NCBI RefSeq assembly: GCF_024347495.1
Contig: NZ_AP025490.1
Location: 1,488,001-1,552,000 of the forward strand
Direction of reading: 5' to 3'
DNA from: Vibrio gallaecicus
GTDB taxonomy: Bacteria > Pseudomonadota > Gammaproteobacteria > Enterobacterales > Vibrionaceae
Length of the DNA: 64,000 nucleotides
Positions 51,112-59,258 of the stretch are shown here, piece by piece. Below the pieces are notes generated by a model. It was not told the origin of the DNA, did not search any database, and saw only the letters and a program-made list of their open reading frames with translations. The stretch's first letter is position 1, and each line of letters opens with the position of its first letter. Position numbers and translations under genes: made by a program.

Positions 51112-52491
51112 TCAATCTTGTAATTTCTCATTCTGACAAGCATTTTGGCATATATGAGAGACGCATACGGTGAGCGCTGCAAGGATATAAATGGGCCAAT
51201 TAAACCCCTGTGTTAAGAAAGTTCCTGAGACTATGGTTCCAATTAAACCTGCATAAACCGCATTGGCAGAAGAAATGAGATTAGCGTCGTGGGTGAGCTG
51301 TGATTGCGCTAAAGTTTGCTGTGTTTTACGAGCCGTGCGAATTAAAGAAGCAATGAGAATGATGAAAACTAACAGTCCTACAAAACCTGTTTCGGCTAAG
51401 ACACCAAACCATGTACTGTGTACCGCGTGATTTAAGCCGTCCCAATGCGGGCTGTAAAAGTAGTAATTCGAATAAAAATTATTAAGTCCAACACCTGTTA
51501 GAGGGTTATCTACCGCCATTTTAAAAGCTGCCTCCCAAGCATATAAGCGACCCATGGCAGAGGCATCAACACCAGCTTCTGCAGCTCCTCCTGAAGCTCT
51601 ATCGGATATTCCAGCGGCAAAATAAAGCACTATCGCACCAACGACGGAAAGAGTAAGGAGTAGGGTTTTAGACCGTATATATTTAATGGCAAATAATCCA
51701 AATACTGCCATGGAGCCTAGCAGCCCGCCACGGCTTTGTGTTGCTATGATAGCCGCAAGCAAAACAAGACAAATAACACCGCATAAGATCCGTAATAACA
51801 CAGATATACCTCGAGTGGTGGTATGACTTAAGGCAAAGGCAAGGGGGAACATCAGTACCAAGGCTAAATCGTTTGGGTCGCCTAACATTGAACCAAGATC
51901 TCGCCCAATAGTCACTCGCGTTCCTTCCACTAACCCAATCCCATTCATTGAATTGAATAGCGCAATACAACCTATCAGTAGCCCTGACAATATAATGATG
52001 AGTGAAGTTCGTCCTAAGTTTTCAGTACTATTTACAAGCCAAACAATGGCAAGAGTCATCACTATGATTTTCCAATAAATGCCTTTGAATTGTTCAATGG
52101 CAATAGGGCGATTCGAAGCAAAGATGATCCCTATAAAAACTAGCCCCCAAAATATGGCTAACCAAGTGAGCGAGTGGTGCCAATACATTTTTAATTCTTT
52201 ACTAATTAACGCATGCCAAAGTAAAGCAGAAAGAGCCCCAAGAGAGAGTAATAGCGGGATTTTTAACGAGTACAAAACAGGGATCGCTTCGTGAATTCGA
52301 AAGAATGAAAAAACGACAAACATGATCACTAACCAGAATGTTTTGTTTATGACAAACAAAGCACCGAGAGGCAGAAACGAAATAACAATAGCGACCAGTG
52401 GGTGAGGGACAAGGTACCAAACCACGCCAATGGCTAAGCATAGGAGTGAAATTGAAATGATAGATGTGAGACGATTAGTTTGCGTTGTCAT
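51112..52491 (-). CDS. sypL: O-antigen ligase/polymerase-type membrane protein, SypL-like
   Basis: The product has 459 residues with about 10-12 hydrophobic helices. A large periplasmic loop near 290-350 contains AMGRLYAWEAAFKMAVDNPLTGVGLNNF, the Wzy_C/WaaL-type motif with GxGxxNF and a following WFGVLAETG. It is probably the polymerase that joins repeat units on the periplasmic side. Start and stop abut sypK (one-base overlap). Confidence 0.82.
   Translation of the reverse strand: MTTQTNRLTSIISISLLCLAIGVVWYLVPHPLVAIVISFLPLGALFVINKTFWLVIMFVVFSFFRIHEAIPVLYSLKIPLLLSLGALSALLWHALISKELKMYWHHSLTWLAIFWGLVFIGIIFASNRPIAIEQFKGIYWKIIVMTLAIVWLVNSTENLGRTSLIIILSGLLIGCIALFNSMNGIGLVEGTRVTIGRDLGSMLGDPNDLALVLMFPLAFALSHTTTRGISVLLRILCGVICLVLLAAIIATQSRGGLLGSMAVFGLFAIKYIRSKTLLLTLSVVGAIVLYFAAGISDRASGGAAEAGVDASAMGRLYAWEAAFKMAVDNPLTGVGLNNFYSNYYFYSPHWDGLNHAVHSTWFGVLAETGFVGLLVFIILIASLIRTARKTQQTLAQSQLTHDANLISSANAVYAGLIGTIVSGTFLTQGFNWPIYILAALTVCVSHICQNACQNEKLQD
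51125..51139 (+). promoter_or_regulatory. SypG-enhancer-like site upstream of sypM
   Basis: TTCTCATTCTGACAA matches the SypG enhancer consensus I recall for V. fischeri (TTCTCANNNTGMDWN) at all but one defined position. It lies inside the 3' end of sypL, 49 bp upstream of the candidate -24 element. Confidence 0.5.
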
Positions 52492-54023
52492 TATCTATCA
52501 CTCCCACAATGACTGGATTCACCTGGTTGTAGAACATCATTATCTGCGCTTTTTGACATAACTTTATTGGTAACCCACTGATTCACTTCCTTTATTAACA
52601 GTGTAGGTAATAAGGAAAAAATTGGACTTAATAATGCGAGAATTGTGCAGAGCCATAGGTCTGAAACATGAAAAGCTATGTATAAAAAAATAAAGAGGCT
52701 GGTGATGTTTACGGTGAGAAGCTTTAATTGATATGGCATAAATAGCTGGCGCTGGCTAAGACAATAGATTAATACGGCTTTCAATGCTTGTGCTGCACCT
52801 AACGCAATGATTATTCCCCAAATGCCAAGCTCACTTCCTAACCCCCACATTAGACCAAGCCCAATAAGAGTAGAAGCAAAGCTGACTCTAAACTGTTGTT
52901 GGGTATTTTTATTATATAAAACGCCTATATTCACTAGTTCAGCTAACTCTTTAAACCAAGCGACTAAAAGTGTACCTACGAGTAATTGGGTAGAAATAAC
53001 ATAGGATTCAGGTAAAGCTAAGGAGATAAACACTTTCGCAGAGAAGGCGACAAAAATCGTTAAAGCGGTTAAGTATGAAATACCTAACTGAGTAACCAAA
53101 CACGTTTTTTTTATGCCATGTTCATTGATGTACTGAAAGCGTTTGGGCATCCACCACATCCCAAATGGCTGCATAAGAATACACATGGCGAAGGAAAATT
53201 TAATGGCAACTGCGTATAGACCAAGTGTGCTCAAATCGGTGCTATAGGCGAGGAAGAACCGTTCTGAACCATTAAGTCCAAACCCGACAAACGCGGTTAA
53301 CATCAACGGAACGCCATAGCTTAAATGATTTTTGAAGTGAGATCTAGAAGGTAGGCGCCATTCAAATCTATTTATGAAGTGTAATGACAGAAATTGAACG
53401 CCATAAGCAATTGCACCACAAGCAAGTATGTTGACCACTGTTGGTTGAGTACTCAGTACCACTACAATCAGCCCAACTTGTAATGTGGTGGATAAGACGC
53501 TGACCATTAAGAATGTTTTAGCTTTATCTTGCATTCGAAGCCACGCGGTGGATAACCCAAGAACACCTTCTAATGATGCGCAAACTAGAAGTAAATTTAA
53601 TTCGAATTGTGACACAAGGAAGTCAGTGGGAAATGGGGTTATATTAATGATCGAAAATAGCACTAGGCTTATTACAACAGCAATCATACAAGTTGAACTG
53701 TATAACTCACTCGCTCGTTTAAATTGATTGCTTGGTTGCTTTTCTGTTCCGACAAATCGATATAAGACTTCATGCATTGCTAGGGCGATCACAATACCAC
53801 TTGCGGCTCCAATGGAAGCGAGTAGATCGAGTTTACCGATTTGCTGAGGTTGTAAATAACTCGCCATAAGAGGCAGCATAATTAATGATATGCCTTTGTT
53901 TAAAACCAAGCCTAAACCATAAATGAGCATATTTGCCACAGGACTTTTTTTTTGGCTTATCGTGCTTTCTCTTAAGCTCATAGCGTTTGTTGTTGAGCTC
54001 GTAGCACTTGTTCTTAAGCTCAT
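52491..54023 (-). CDS. sypK: Oligosaccharide flippase (Wzx/MATE-like), SypK-like
   Basis: The product has 510 residues with 12-14 membrane helices beginning NMLIYGLGLVLNKGISLIMLP. This is the polysaccharide biosynthesis/MOP flippase pattern; it should move lipid-linked repeat units across the inner membrane for SypL. Its first 30 residues are atypical: they are encoded by a 21-bp repeat present three times, which supplies two in-frame ATGs (54023 and 53981), and then by a run of nine A. The ATG overlaps the sypJ stop. The true start could be either ATG. Confidence 0.82.
   Translation of the reverse strand: MSLRTSATSSTTNAMSLRESTISQKKSPVANMLIYGLGLVLNKGISLIMLPLMASYLQPQQIGKLDLLASIGAASGIVIALAMHEVLYRFVGTEKQPSNQFKRASELYSSTCMIAVVISLVLFSIINITPFPTDFLVSQFELNLLLVCASLEGVLGLSTAWLRMQDKAKTFLMVSVLSTTLQVGLIVVVLSTQPTVVNILACGAIAYGVQFLSLHFINRFEWRLPSRSHFKNHLSYGVPLMLTAFVGFGLNGSERFFLAYSTDLSTLGLYAVAIKFSFAMCILMQPFGMWWMPKRFQYINEHGIKKTCLVTQLGISYLTALTIFVAFSAKVFISLALPESYVISTQLLVGTLLVAWFKELAELVNIGVLYNKNTQQQFRVSFASTLIGLGLMWGLGSELGIWGIIIALGAAQALKAVLIYCLSQRQLFMPYQLKLLTVNITSLFIFLYIAFHVSDLWLCTILALLSPIFSLLPTLLIKEVNQWVTNKVMSKSADNDVLQPGESSHCGSDR
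53945..53953 (-). repeat. Poly-A9 tract near the start of sypK
   Basis: The coding strand has CC followed by nine A and GT, at codons 24-27 of sypK (Gln-Lys-Lys-Ser). A change of one base would put the flippase out of frame. It is the longest homopolymer inside a gene of this cluster that I noticed. Confidence 0.9.
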
Positions 54024-54025
54024 AG
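53963..54025 (-). repeat. Three 21-bp tandem repeats at the start of sypK
   Basis: On the minus strand three consecutive 21-bp units begin CTATGAGCTTAAGAACA, CTACGAGCTCAACAACA and CTATGAGCTTAAGAGAA. The first and third contain the in-frame ATG-AGC-TTA-AGA; in the second the ATG is ACG. The first unit also spans the sypJ stop. Confidence 0.88.
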
Positions 54026-55246
54026 TGCTTTCCCTTGTGGCTGATGCCCTAAAGTAGTCTTAACTTTAGGCGTTGAAAGGCTTTGGCAAATGTCGGCATA
54101 GCAGTATTCAGCGTGGTAGTCAGAAGCGATTTTTTTAGCTTCGATTGCAAGTGAAGCTCTTAGGGACGAGCTGTGTGTAAGCGTGTTCAAGGTGTCACGT
54201 AATGCCGTTGCACTACGAGGGGAGTACTTCATACAATTGATGCCATGAGTGAGCACTTTATCCCAGTAAGCCCCGTCTTCAGGTATGACGACACTTAACC
54301 CCGCAGCCAGTGCCTCAAGAATTGATAACCCAAAAGGTTCCTCAATACTTGTAGAGACAAATATGCCAGCTTGAGAACGAATTTGATCCAAATTTGATGG
54401 TGATTGGTAAAGTGAAACATTAGCCCAATTTTCGGGAAGAGAACTCACTCCAATCTCTGTACTTGTCGGGCGTATATAGCAGATATCAGTTTCGATAGAT
54501 TGTTTATTGTGTACCGGGTTAATGGCTTCTAACAGTACACCTAAACCTTTCCATTTTAATAACGAAGCCGCCCATAAAACTCTGGTTGATTGAAAGCTTG
54601 AAGTAGATGGCCAATTACAATGAGCAATTCCATTATTGAATGGCTGAAACTGCTCTTTATCCATTGAAAATCGAGCAAGGATTTGGTTCTGTATGGGGTC
54701 ATTTGTCAAAATGAAATAATGATAAATGGCATTTTCTATAGATTGCTCGCTACTTTTTAAGTAAAACACTTTGAAGGCTTTAGTCAAGCAGTAGCCGATA
54801 GAGCGAGATTGAGCGACAGGACCATGTATTAATTGAATGATTGAATACCCAGAGAAAAAACCAGCCAAGTAAATAGCCATATCAATACCAGGGCCAGAGG
54901 CCCCAACCGCATGATCAATACGTTTTACTCTTAACATAGTAACGAGAATGAAACTGAGTAAGCAAAGTTGTGCAAACCAGTAGCCTAAGCCTTGTGTTTT
55001 TGTCAGAAATTTCCATTTTGGCAGTGATAAAATTCGACAGTTCGAATGCTCTGATAATTTACTCCAAGAATCGGAATCAGCACTAAGAATTGTGAATTGA
55101 GTTTTGCTGTGATGACAAGATTGAAGCATTTCTGCGGTCGCTACTTTTGAGCCTCCAGCAAACGGAATTGGGTCATACACTAAGCTATGAACCTGAGTGT
55201 GGCTCAATGTTTTACTGAATGTAAACTTATGACTGGTTATGTTCAT
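54020..55246 (-). CDS. sypJ: Family 4 glycosyltransferase, SypJ-like
   Basis: The product has 408 residues. It is a GT-B transferase; the C-terminal domain contains TRVLWAASLLKWKGLGVLLEA and the E-x7-E motif in STSIEEPFGLSILEALAAGLSVVIPEDG. A central hydrophobic stretch near 88-110 (GYWFAQLCLLSFILVTML) may associate with the membrane. It lies between sypI (117-bp gap with a hexanucleotide repeat) and sypK (4-base overlap). Confidence 0.78.
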   Translation of the reverse strand: MNITSHKFTFSKTLSHTQVHSLVYDPIPFAGGSKVATAEMLQSCHHSKTQFTILSADSDSWSKLSEHSNCRILSLPKWKFLTKTQGLGYWFAQLCLLSFILVTMLRVKRIDHAVGASGPGIDMAIYLAGFFSGYSIIQLIHGPVAQSRSIGYCLTKAFKVFYLKSSEQSIENAIYHYFILTNDPIQNQILARFSMDKEQFQPFNNGIAHCNWPSTSSFQSTRVLWAASLLKWKGLGVLLEAINPVHNKQSIETDICYIRPTSTEIGVSSLPENWANVSLYQSPSNLDQIRSQAGIFVSTSIEEPFGLSILEALAAGLSVVIPEDGAYWDKVLTHGINCMKYSPRSATALRDTLNTLTHSSSLRASLAIEAKKIASDYHAEYCYADICQSLSTPKVKTTLGHQPQGKAL

Positions 55247-55297
55247 AGCCTTATCCTCATATTTGACGGTGTACTCATTTACTCAATGCTTTGTTAG

Positions 55298-55321
55298 TTT
55301 GTATTTGTATTTGTATTTGTA
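55298..55321. repeat. (TTTGTA)4 hexanucleotide repeat
   Basis: Four perfect copies of TTTGTA lie between the sypI and sypJ genes, 52-75 bp upstream of the sypJ start on its coding strand side. Confidence 0.93.
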
Positions 55322-55363
55322 TTAATTGCTTGCTGACATTGCATGTGTTTTACGGCAGATTAC

Positions 55364-56542
55364 CTACTTGAACGTCCAGCGTAATAATGGTTTTAAACCG
55401 TGAGCGATAGGCACACAGTGGCTGCTGGGTTCATGAGTGATACGGGCGTACAAAGCTTCCAAAGCATGAGTGTTAGCCTGAATGGTTAAATGAGTAGAGG
55501 CGAGTTGGTATAGGTTTTCAGCTAACCTAGACTGTAATGAGGTATTTGAAATTAGCGCTAGCATACAACTCGCCATATCAATGATTGGGTTCTTAGGTGA
55601 GTATAAAAGCCCAGTGACATCATTTTTGATGAATTCAGGTATGCCACCGACTCGTGGAGCTATCACTGGCAATTTCGCTAAGCCTGCTTCTGCAAGTACA
55701 AGGCCAAATGCTTCTTCTCTAGCACCACTGACAAAAGCGTCGACTCCTCCCACAAGCCAATTAGAGACATTATGTTGTTCTCCAACGAAATGAACCTTGT
55801 CTGCTAGATTTAGCTTTAACACGAGAGTTTCTAGATTTTTCCTTTCTTCTCCTTCACCTATAATCACAAGATGAAAGTTTCCAGCAGGAGAAATGTGCTG
55901 TAATGCTTGAATGATTAGATCGACACCTTTGCGAATAATCAATGATCCCACAGTGGCGAATACAAAAGCATTTTCTGGAATGTTTAGAGTCTGTCTTACA
56001 TTGATATATTGGTTGAAGTTCATACTGACACCGTTAGGTATCACAGATAATTTACTTTTAGGGTATCCATCGGATAGAAGTTCTTTGCTGATGGCATCAC
56101 TAACACAAACAATGTGAGGAGACATATGCAAGCCGAGTGTAAAGCGGTCTCTAAGTTGGTAATGGCTATGAAGTTGTGTCACAAGAGGAACTCGACAAAT
56201 ACGAGCCGCTAAACACATCCATTGGCAAGGTGCACCACTGTTTACATGAATTAAGTCGATACCATAGGATTTGATGTAATGGATAGCTTGTTTGACGAGA
56301 TGACACCAACTAACAGTATCAAAACGAGGAGATTGCCAACCTCCGATAAGTGGGAAGGCAGACAGTTCTGATGTGAGGTTTTGACCTTCATAGTGATGAA
56401 GCAAAGCCGGACAGTTTGTCCAAAGAAAGGGGGTATAGCGCTCTTTGTTGAGCGAGTCTATCAAGTTAATTAAGCAGACTTCACTGCCTCTGATCCAGTT
56501 ATCACCGTAATGAACATAAAGTATTCGTTTTGTATTTTTCAT
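55364..56542 (-). CDS. sypI: Family 4 glycosyltransferase, SypI-like
   Basis: The product has 392 residues, a GT-B transferase starting KRILYVHYGDNWIRGSEVCLINLI. The donor domain has FATVGSLIIRKGVDLIIQAL, VIIGEGEERKNLE and the E-x7-E motif in REEAFGLVLAEAGLAKLPVIAPRVGGIPEF. It is the first gene of this cluster, preceded by a strong sigma-54 promoter and SypG-like sites. In V. fischeri sypI is likewise promoter-proximal but is preceded by sypA-H, which are absent here. Confidence 0.8.
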   Translation of the reverse strand: MKNTKRILYVHYGDNWIRGSEVCLINLIDSLNKERYTPFLWTNCPALLHHYEGQNLTSELSAFPLIGGWQSPRFDTVSWCHLVKQAIHYIKSYGIDLIHVNSGAPCQWMCLAARICRVPLVTQLHSHYQLRDRFTLGLHMSPHIVCVSDAISKELLSDGYPKSKLSVIPNGVSMNFNQYINVRQTLNIPENAFVFATVGSLIIRKGVDLIIQALQHISPAGNFHLVIIGEGEERKNLETLVLKLNLADKVHFVGEQHNVSNWLVGGVDAFVSGAREEAFGLVLAEAGLAKLPVIAPRVGGIPEFIKNDVTGLLYSPKNPIIDMASCMLALISNTSLQSRLAENLYQLASTHLTIQANTHALEALYARITHEPSSHCVPIAHGLKPLLRWTFK

Positions 56543-56593
56543 TGTATTCCCTTACCAACGAGTGTTTTAGTTATTGGTTGTTAATATGGGAAT

Positions 56594-56609
56594 TGCAAAT
56601 CGAATGCCA
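56594..56609 (-). promoter_or_regulatory. Sigma-54 promoter of the syp-like operon (before sypI)
   Basis: The minus strand reads TGGCATT-CGAT-TTGCA, with both the -24 (TTGGCA) and -12 (TTTGCA) elements near consensus and exact spacing. The start would be near 56583, giving a leader of about 41 bases. Confidence 0.82.
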
Positions 56610-56666
56610 AAAGGGTGATTTATTAAGTGTTTGTTTTTAAATATTTATATTTGTTGGTGTTTACGT

Positions 56667-56693
56667 ATCTCAAATTGAGAATCAGTTTGAGTC
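56667..56693 (-). promoter_or_regulatory. Two adjacent SypG-enhancer-like sites before sypI
   Basis: The minus strand has TTCTCAATTTGAGAT (56681-56667), which fits the recalled SypG consensus TTCTCANNNTGMDWN at every defined position, and GACTCAAACTGATTC (56693-56679) with two mismatches. They lie 58-84 bp upstream of the -24 element, a usual distance for a sigma-54 enhancer. The first site is also palindromic (TCTCAAxTTGAGA). Confidence 0.65.
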
Positions 56694-56711
56694 TTTGTTA
56701 GAAAGGGAAGA

Positions 56712-56760
56712 CGCGGGCTGATTGAAGTGTTATTGATAAATCGAGTCACAATCAACCGCG
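56712..56760 (-). terminator. Possible terminator of the yidA-like gene
   Basis: CGCGGTTGATTG and CAATCAGCCCGCG (minus strand) pair imperfectly around a 24-nt loop, 22 bp after the yidA stop, followed by TCTTCCCTTTC. The tail is weak. Confidence 0.35.
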
Positions 56761-56781
56761 CCTTTTATGATAAAGCAGGAA

Positions 56782-57597
56782 CTAAGCCATAGGCTCTAAA
56801 ATGAATTTTTCAATTGCTCGGGCTACGCCATGTTCATTATTACCAGCAGTAATGTAATCAGCAATTGCTTTCGTTTCGTCCATTGCATTTTCCATTGCGA
56901 TACCTAAACCAGCATATTCAAGCATATGGTGGTCATTTTCTGCGTCGCCCATACAGATTACTTCTTCAGCTTTAATACCTAAATGATTCGCGATAGCTTC
57001 AATACCTACACCTTTATTTGACTTAGGGTTTAAGAACTCAAGGAAGAAAGGAGCGCTCTGGACTATCGTAAATTCTTTATGCAGTTCTGGTGACAACTTA
57101 CTGATGATTTCTGTTAGCTTCGATGGTTCCGCGACAATCATGGTTTTAATAATTTCGTGACTATCCTCTAAATCAGAAAAGTTGAATTCAGTGATATCTA
57201 AACCATTGATTGTTGCTTCGATTTGAGTGTATTCATTATTCTGAGGAGTAATGAGCCCGTGCTTTTTACTAAAGGCATGAACATAACCACCGAGTTCATT
57301 TGCTAGTTTTGCAATCGCTTTAGCGGCTTGACCATTACTGATCTTACTGTGAATAATTTCTTTCGTTGATACATTTTGTACCATTGATCCATTGTAGAAA
57401 AGTACGAAGTCATCAGTACCGTCTATTTCTAGTTCATCAAGCTTACTTTGCATTCCTTCTAAAGGTCGCCCCGAGGCTAATACGACTTTCACACCAGCTT
57501 TACGAGCTTTTGCAATCGCGTCTTTGTTTTCTTGAGAAATGACTTTATCACTATTTAATAGTGTGCCGTCCATATCTAGTGCTACTAACTTGTACAT
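56782..57597 (-). CDS. yidA: Cof-type HAD phosphatase, YidA-like
   Basis: The product has 271 residues, one more than E. coli YidA. The HAD nucleophile motif is D8-x-D10 (ALDMDGTLL), motif II is VVLASGRP, and motif IV reads ICMGDAENDHHML. The cap domain (about 85-190) is of type C2. Shared stretches with YidA include SAPFFLEFLNPKSNKG. YidA-like enzymes remove phosphate from sugar phosphates. It is divergent from queE and separated from sypI by a promoter region. Confidence 0.85.
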   Translation of the reverse strand: MYKLVALDMDGTLLNSDKVISQENKDAIAKARKAGVKVVLASGRPLEGMQSKLDELEIDGTDDFVLFYNGSMVQNVSTKEIIHSKISNGQAAKAIAKLANELGGYVHAFSKKHGLITPQNNEYTQIEATINGLDITEFNFSDLEDSHEIIKTMIVAEPSKLTEIISKLSPELHKEFTIVQSAPFFLEFLNPKSNKGVGIEAIANHLGIKAEEVICMGDAENDHHMLEYAGLGIAMENAMDETKAIADYITAGNNEHGVARAIEKFILEPMA

Positions 57598-57710
57598 TTA
57601 ATTACCTACCAAAGAATGAAAACTGAATAAAATCTAATGTTCGCAAGGATAAGGGAAGTTAGAAAAACAGGCTAGACGTTTGAGCATTTTGAACGCAAAT
57701 ATTCAATTGT

Positions 57711-57739
57711 TTGACCCAAAGGGTTAAGTGCTTTATCGT
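57711..57739 (+). promoter_or_regulatory. Possible sigma-70 promoter of queE
   Basis: TTGACC (57711-57716), a 17-bp spacer and TATCGT (57734-57739) precede the TTG start by about 45 bp. The -10 match is only fair. Confidence 0.4.
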
Positions 57740-57783
57740 CTGCGGCTTAAATAACGTAATAAGATGATAGAGCTGAGGCGAAG

Positions 57784-58452
57784 TTGTACAAGATTAACGA
57801 AATGTTTGAAACCATCCAAGGTGAGGGTGTCTTTACCGGTGTGCCTGCGGTATTTGTGAGGTTGCAAGTATGCCCGGTTGGGTGTTCATGGTGTGACACG
57901 AAACAAACGTGGGAAGCTTTAGAAAAAGACCAAACTACCTTAGGTGACATCATGTTGAAAACACAAGACTCACCAACTTGGTCGCCAATTGATGCTGCAG
58001 GTATTGTCCAAGAATACATCCGCCAAGGTTATACAGCTAATCATATTGTGATCACTGGCGGAGAACCTTGTATTTATGATCTTGTTCCTCTGACTGAAGC
58101 TTTCGAAAAAATCGGCTGTAAATGCCAGATTGAAACTAGTGGCACTTCTGAAGTAAAAGCTACGCCTAATACCTGGGTGACGCTGTCACCTAAGATTGCA
58201 ATGAAAGGTAAGTTACCTGTGTTAATTTCGGCACTTGTTCGTGCAAATGAAATTAAACATCCAGTAGGTACACAAAAAGATATTGATCAGCTCGACGAAC
58301 TTATGTCGAAGGCTGAGCTGGCTGAAGAAACAGTTATTGCCTTACAGCCAATTAGCCAGAAGCCCCGTGCTACTCAGCTATGTATTGATACCTGTGTGAA
58401 GCGAAACTGGCGCTTATCCATTCAAACTCATAAATATTTGAGTATTGCCTAG
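57784..58452 (+). CDS. queE: 7-carboxy-7-deazaguanine synthase
   Basis: This radical-SAM enzyme of queuosine precursor synthesis has 222 residues. It starts with TTG at 57784, because the conserved YKINEMFETIQGEG precedes the first ATG at 57802. The cluster cysteines are C30, C34 and C37 (CPVGCSWC), a CX3CX2C arrangement. The glycine-rich VITGGEPC motif follows. With queC 119 bp downstream on the same strand, it covers two consecutive steps to preQ0. Confidence 0.93.
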   Translation: MYKINEMFETIQGEGVFTGVPAVFVRLQVCPVGCSWCDTKQTWEALEKDQTTLGDIMLKTQDSPTWSPIDAAGIVQEYIRQGYTANHIVITGGEPCIYDLVPLTEAFEKIGCKCQIETSGTSEVKATPNTWVTLSPKIAMKGKLPVLISALVRANEIKHPVGTQKDIDQLDELMSKAELAEETVIALQPISQKPRATQLCIDTCVKRNWRLSIQTHKYLSIA

Positions 58453-58571
58453 TATTAACTATTAGTCGCTATATAAGGGCAGCCTATGCATTTAAGCTTG
58501 ATCTATATATTCGATTATTATCATCTTAGTGATTAACAGCGTCTTTAACGGCTGTTTTGTAAGGATTAAAC

Positions 58572-59258
58572 ATGAAAAAAACGGTAGTTGTCTTCAGTGG
58601 AGGACAGGATTCTACAACTTGCCTTGTACAAGCATTAAAAGAATACGATGAAGTACATGCGATCACTTTTGATTATGGGCAGCGTCATAGGCTTGAAATT
58701 GAAGTCGCGCAGTCATTAGCTGCTGAACTAGGCGTAAAAGCTCATAAAGTGATGGATGTTACCTTGCTTAATGAGCTAGCAATCAGCTCTCTAACGCGAG
58801 ATGACATTCCTGTTTCACACGAACTGCAAGAGAATGGCTTACCTAATTCTTTCGTGCCTGGTCGTAACATCTTGTTCTTAACTCTTGCGGGTATTTATGC
58901 TTACCAGATTGGCGCTGAAAGTACCATTACCGGCGTTTGTGAAACGGATTTTTCAGGCTACCCGGATTGTCGAAATGACTTTGTTAAAGCAATGAACTCA
59001 GCTTTAGTTCAAGGGATGGATAAGGCGTTGGAAATTAAAACGCCTCTGATGTGGCTTAATAAAGCAGAAACGTGGGCTTTAGCTGATCAGTATGAATCTT
59101 TGCAGCTGATCAGAAATAAAACCCTAACTTGCTATAACGGAATTGTCGGAGATGGCTGTGGCGATTGCCCTGCATGTGAGTTACGCAAAGTAGGGCTTAC
59201 GGATTACCTTGAGAATCGCTCTGAAGTGATGTCTGAACTGGTTCGAAAACAGAACTAG
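58572..59258 (+). CDS. queC: 7-cyano-7-deazaguanine synthase
   Basis: This enzyme makes preQ0 from 7-carboxy-7-deazaguanine and ammonia using ATP. It has 228 residues. The PP-loop is SGGQDS (9-14), and the zinc site is formed by C-x(n)-CGDCPAC near 196-207 in [16 protein letters not shown]. Its last 62 bases overlap the end of the convergent GGDEF gene, leaving no room for a terminator between them. Confidence 0.95.
   Translation: MKKTVVVFSGGQDSTTCLVQALKEYDEVHAITFDYGQRHRLEIEVAQSLAAELGVKAHKVMDVTLLNELAISSLTRDDIPVSHELQENGLPNSFVPGRNILFLTLAGIYAYQIGAESTITGVCETDFSGYPDCRNDFVKAMNSALVQGMDKALEIKTPLMWLNKAETWALADQYESLQLIRNKTLTCYNGIVGDGCGDCPACELRKVGLTDYLENRSEVMSELVRKQN

Noticed and set aside
57598..57783. 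A preQ1 riboswitch before queE
   Set aside because: I saw no plausible pseudoknot or conserved aptamer bases, and queE/queC make the precursor of preQ1 in an organism where such control is not expected.
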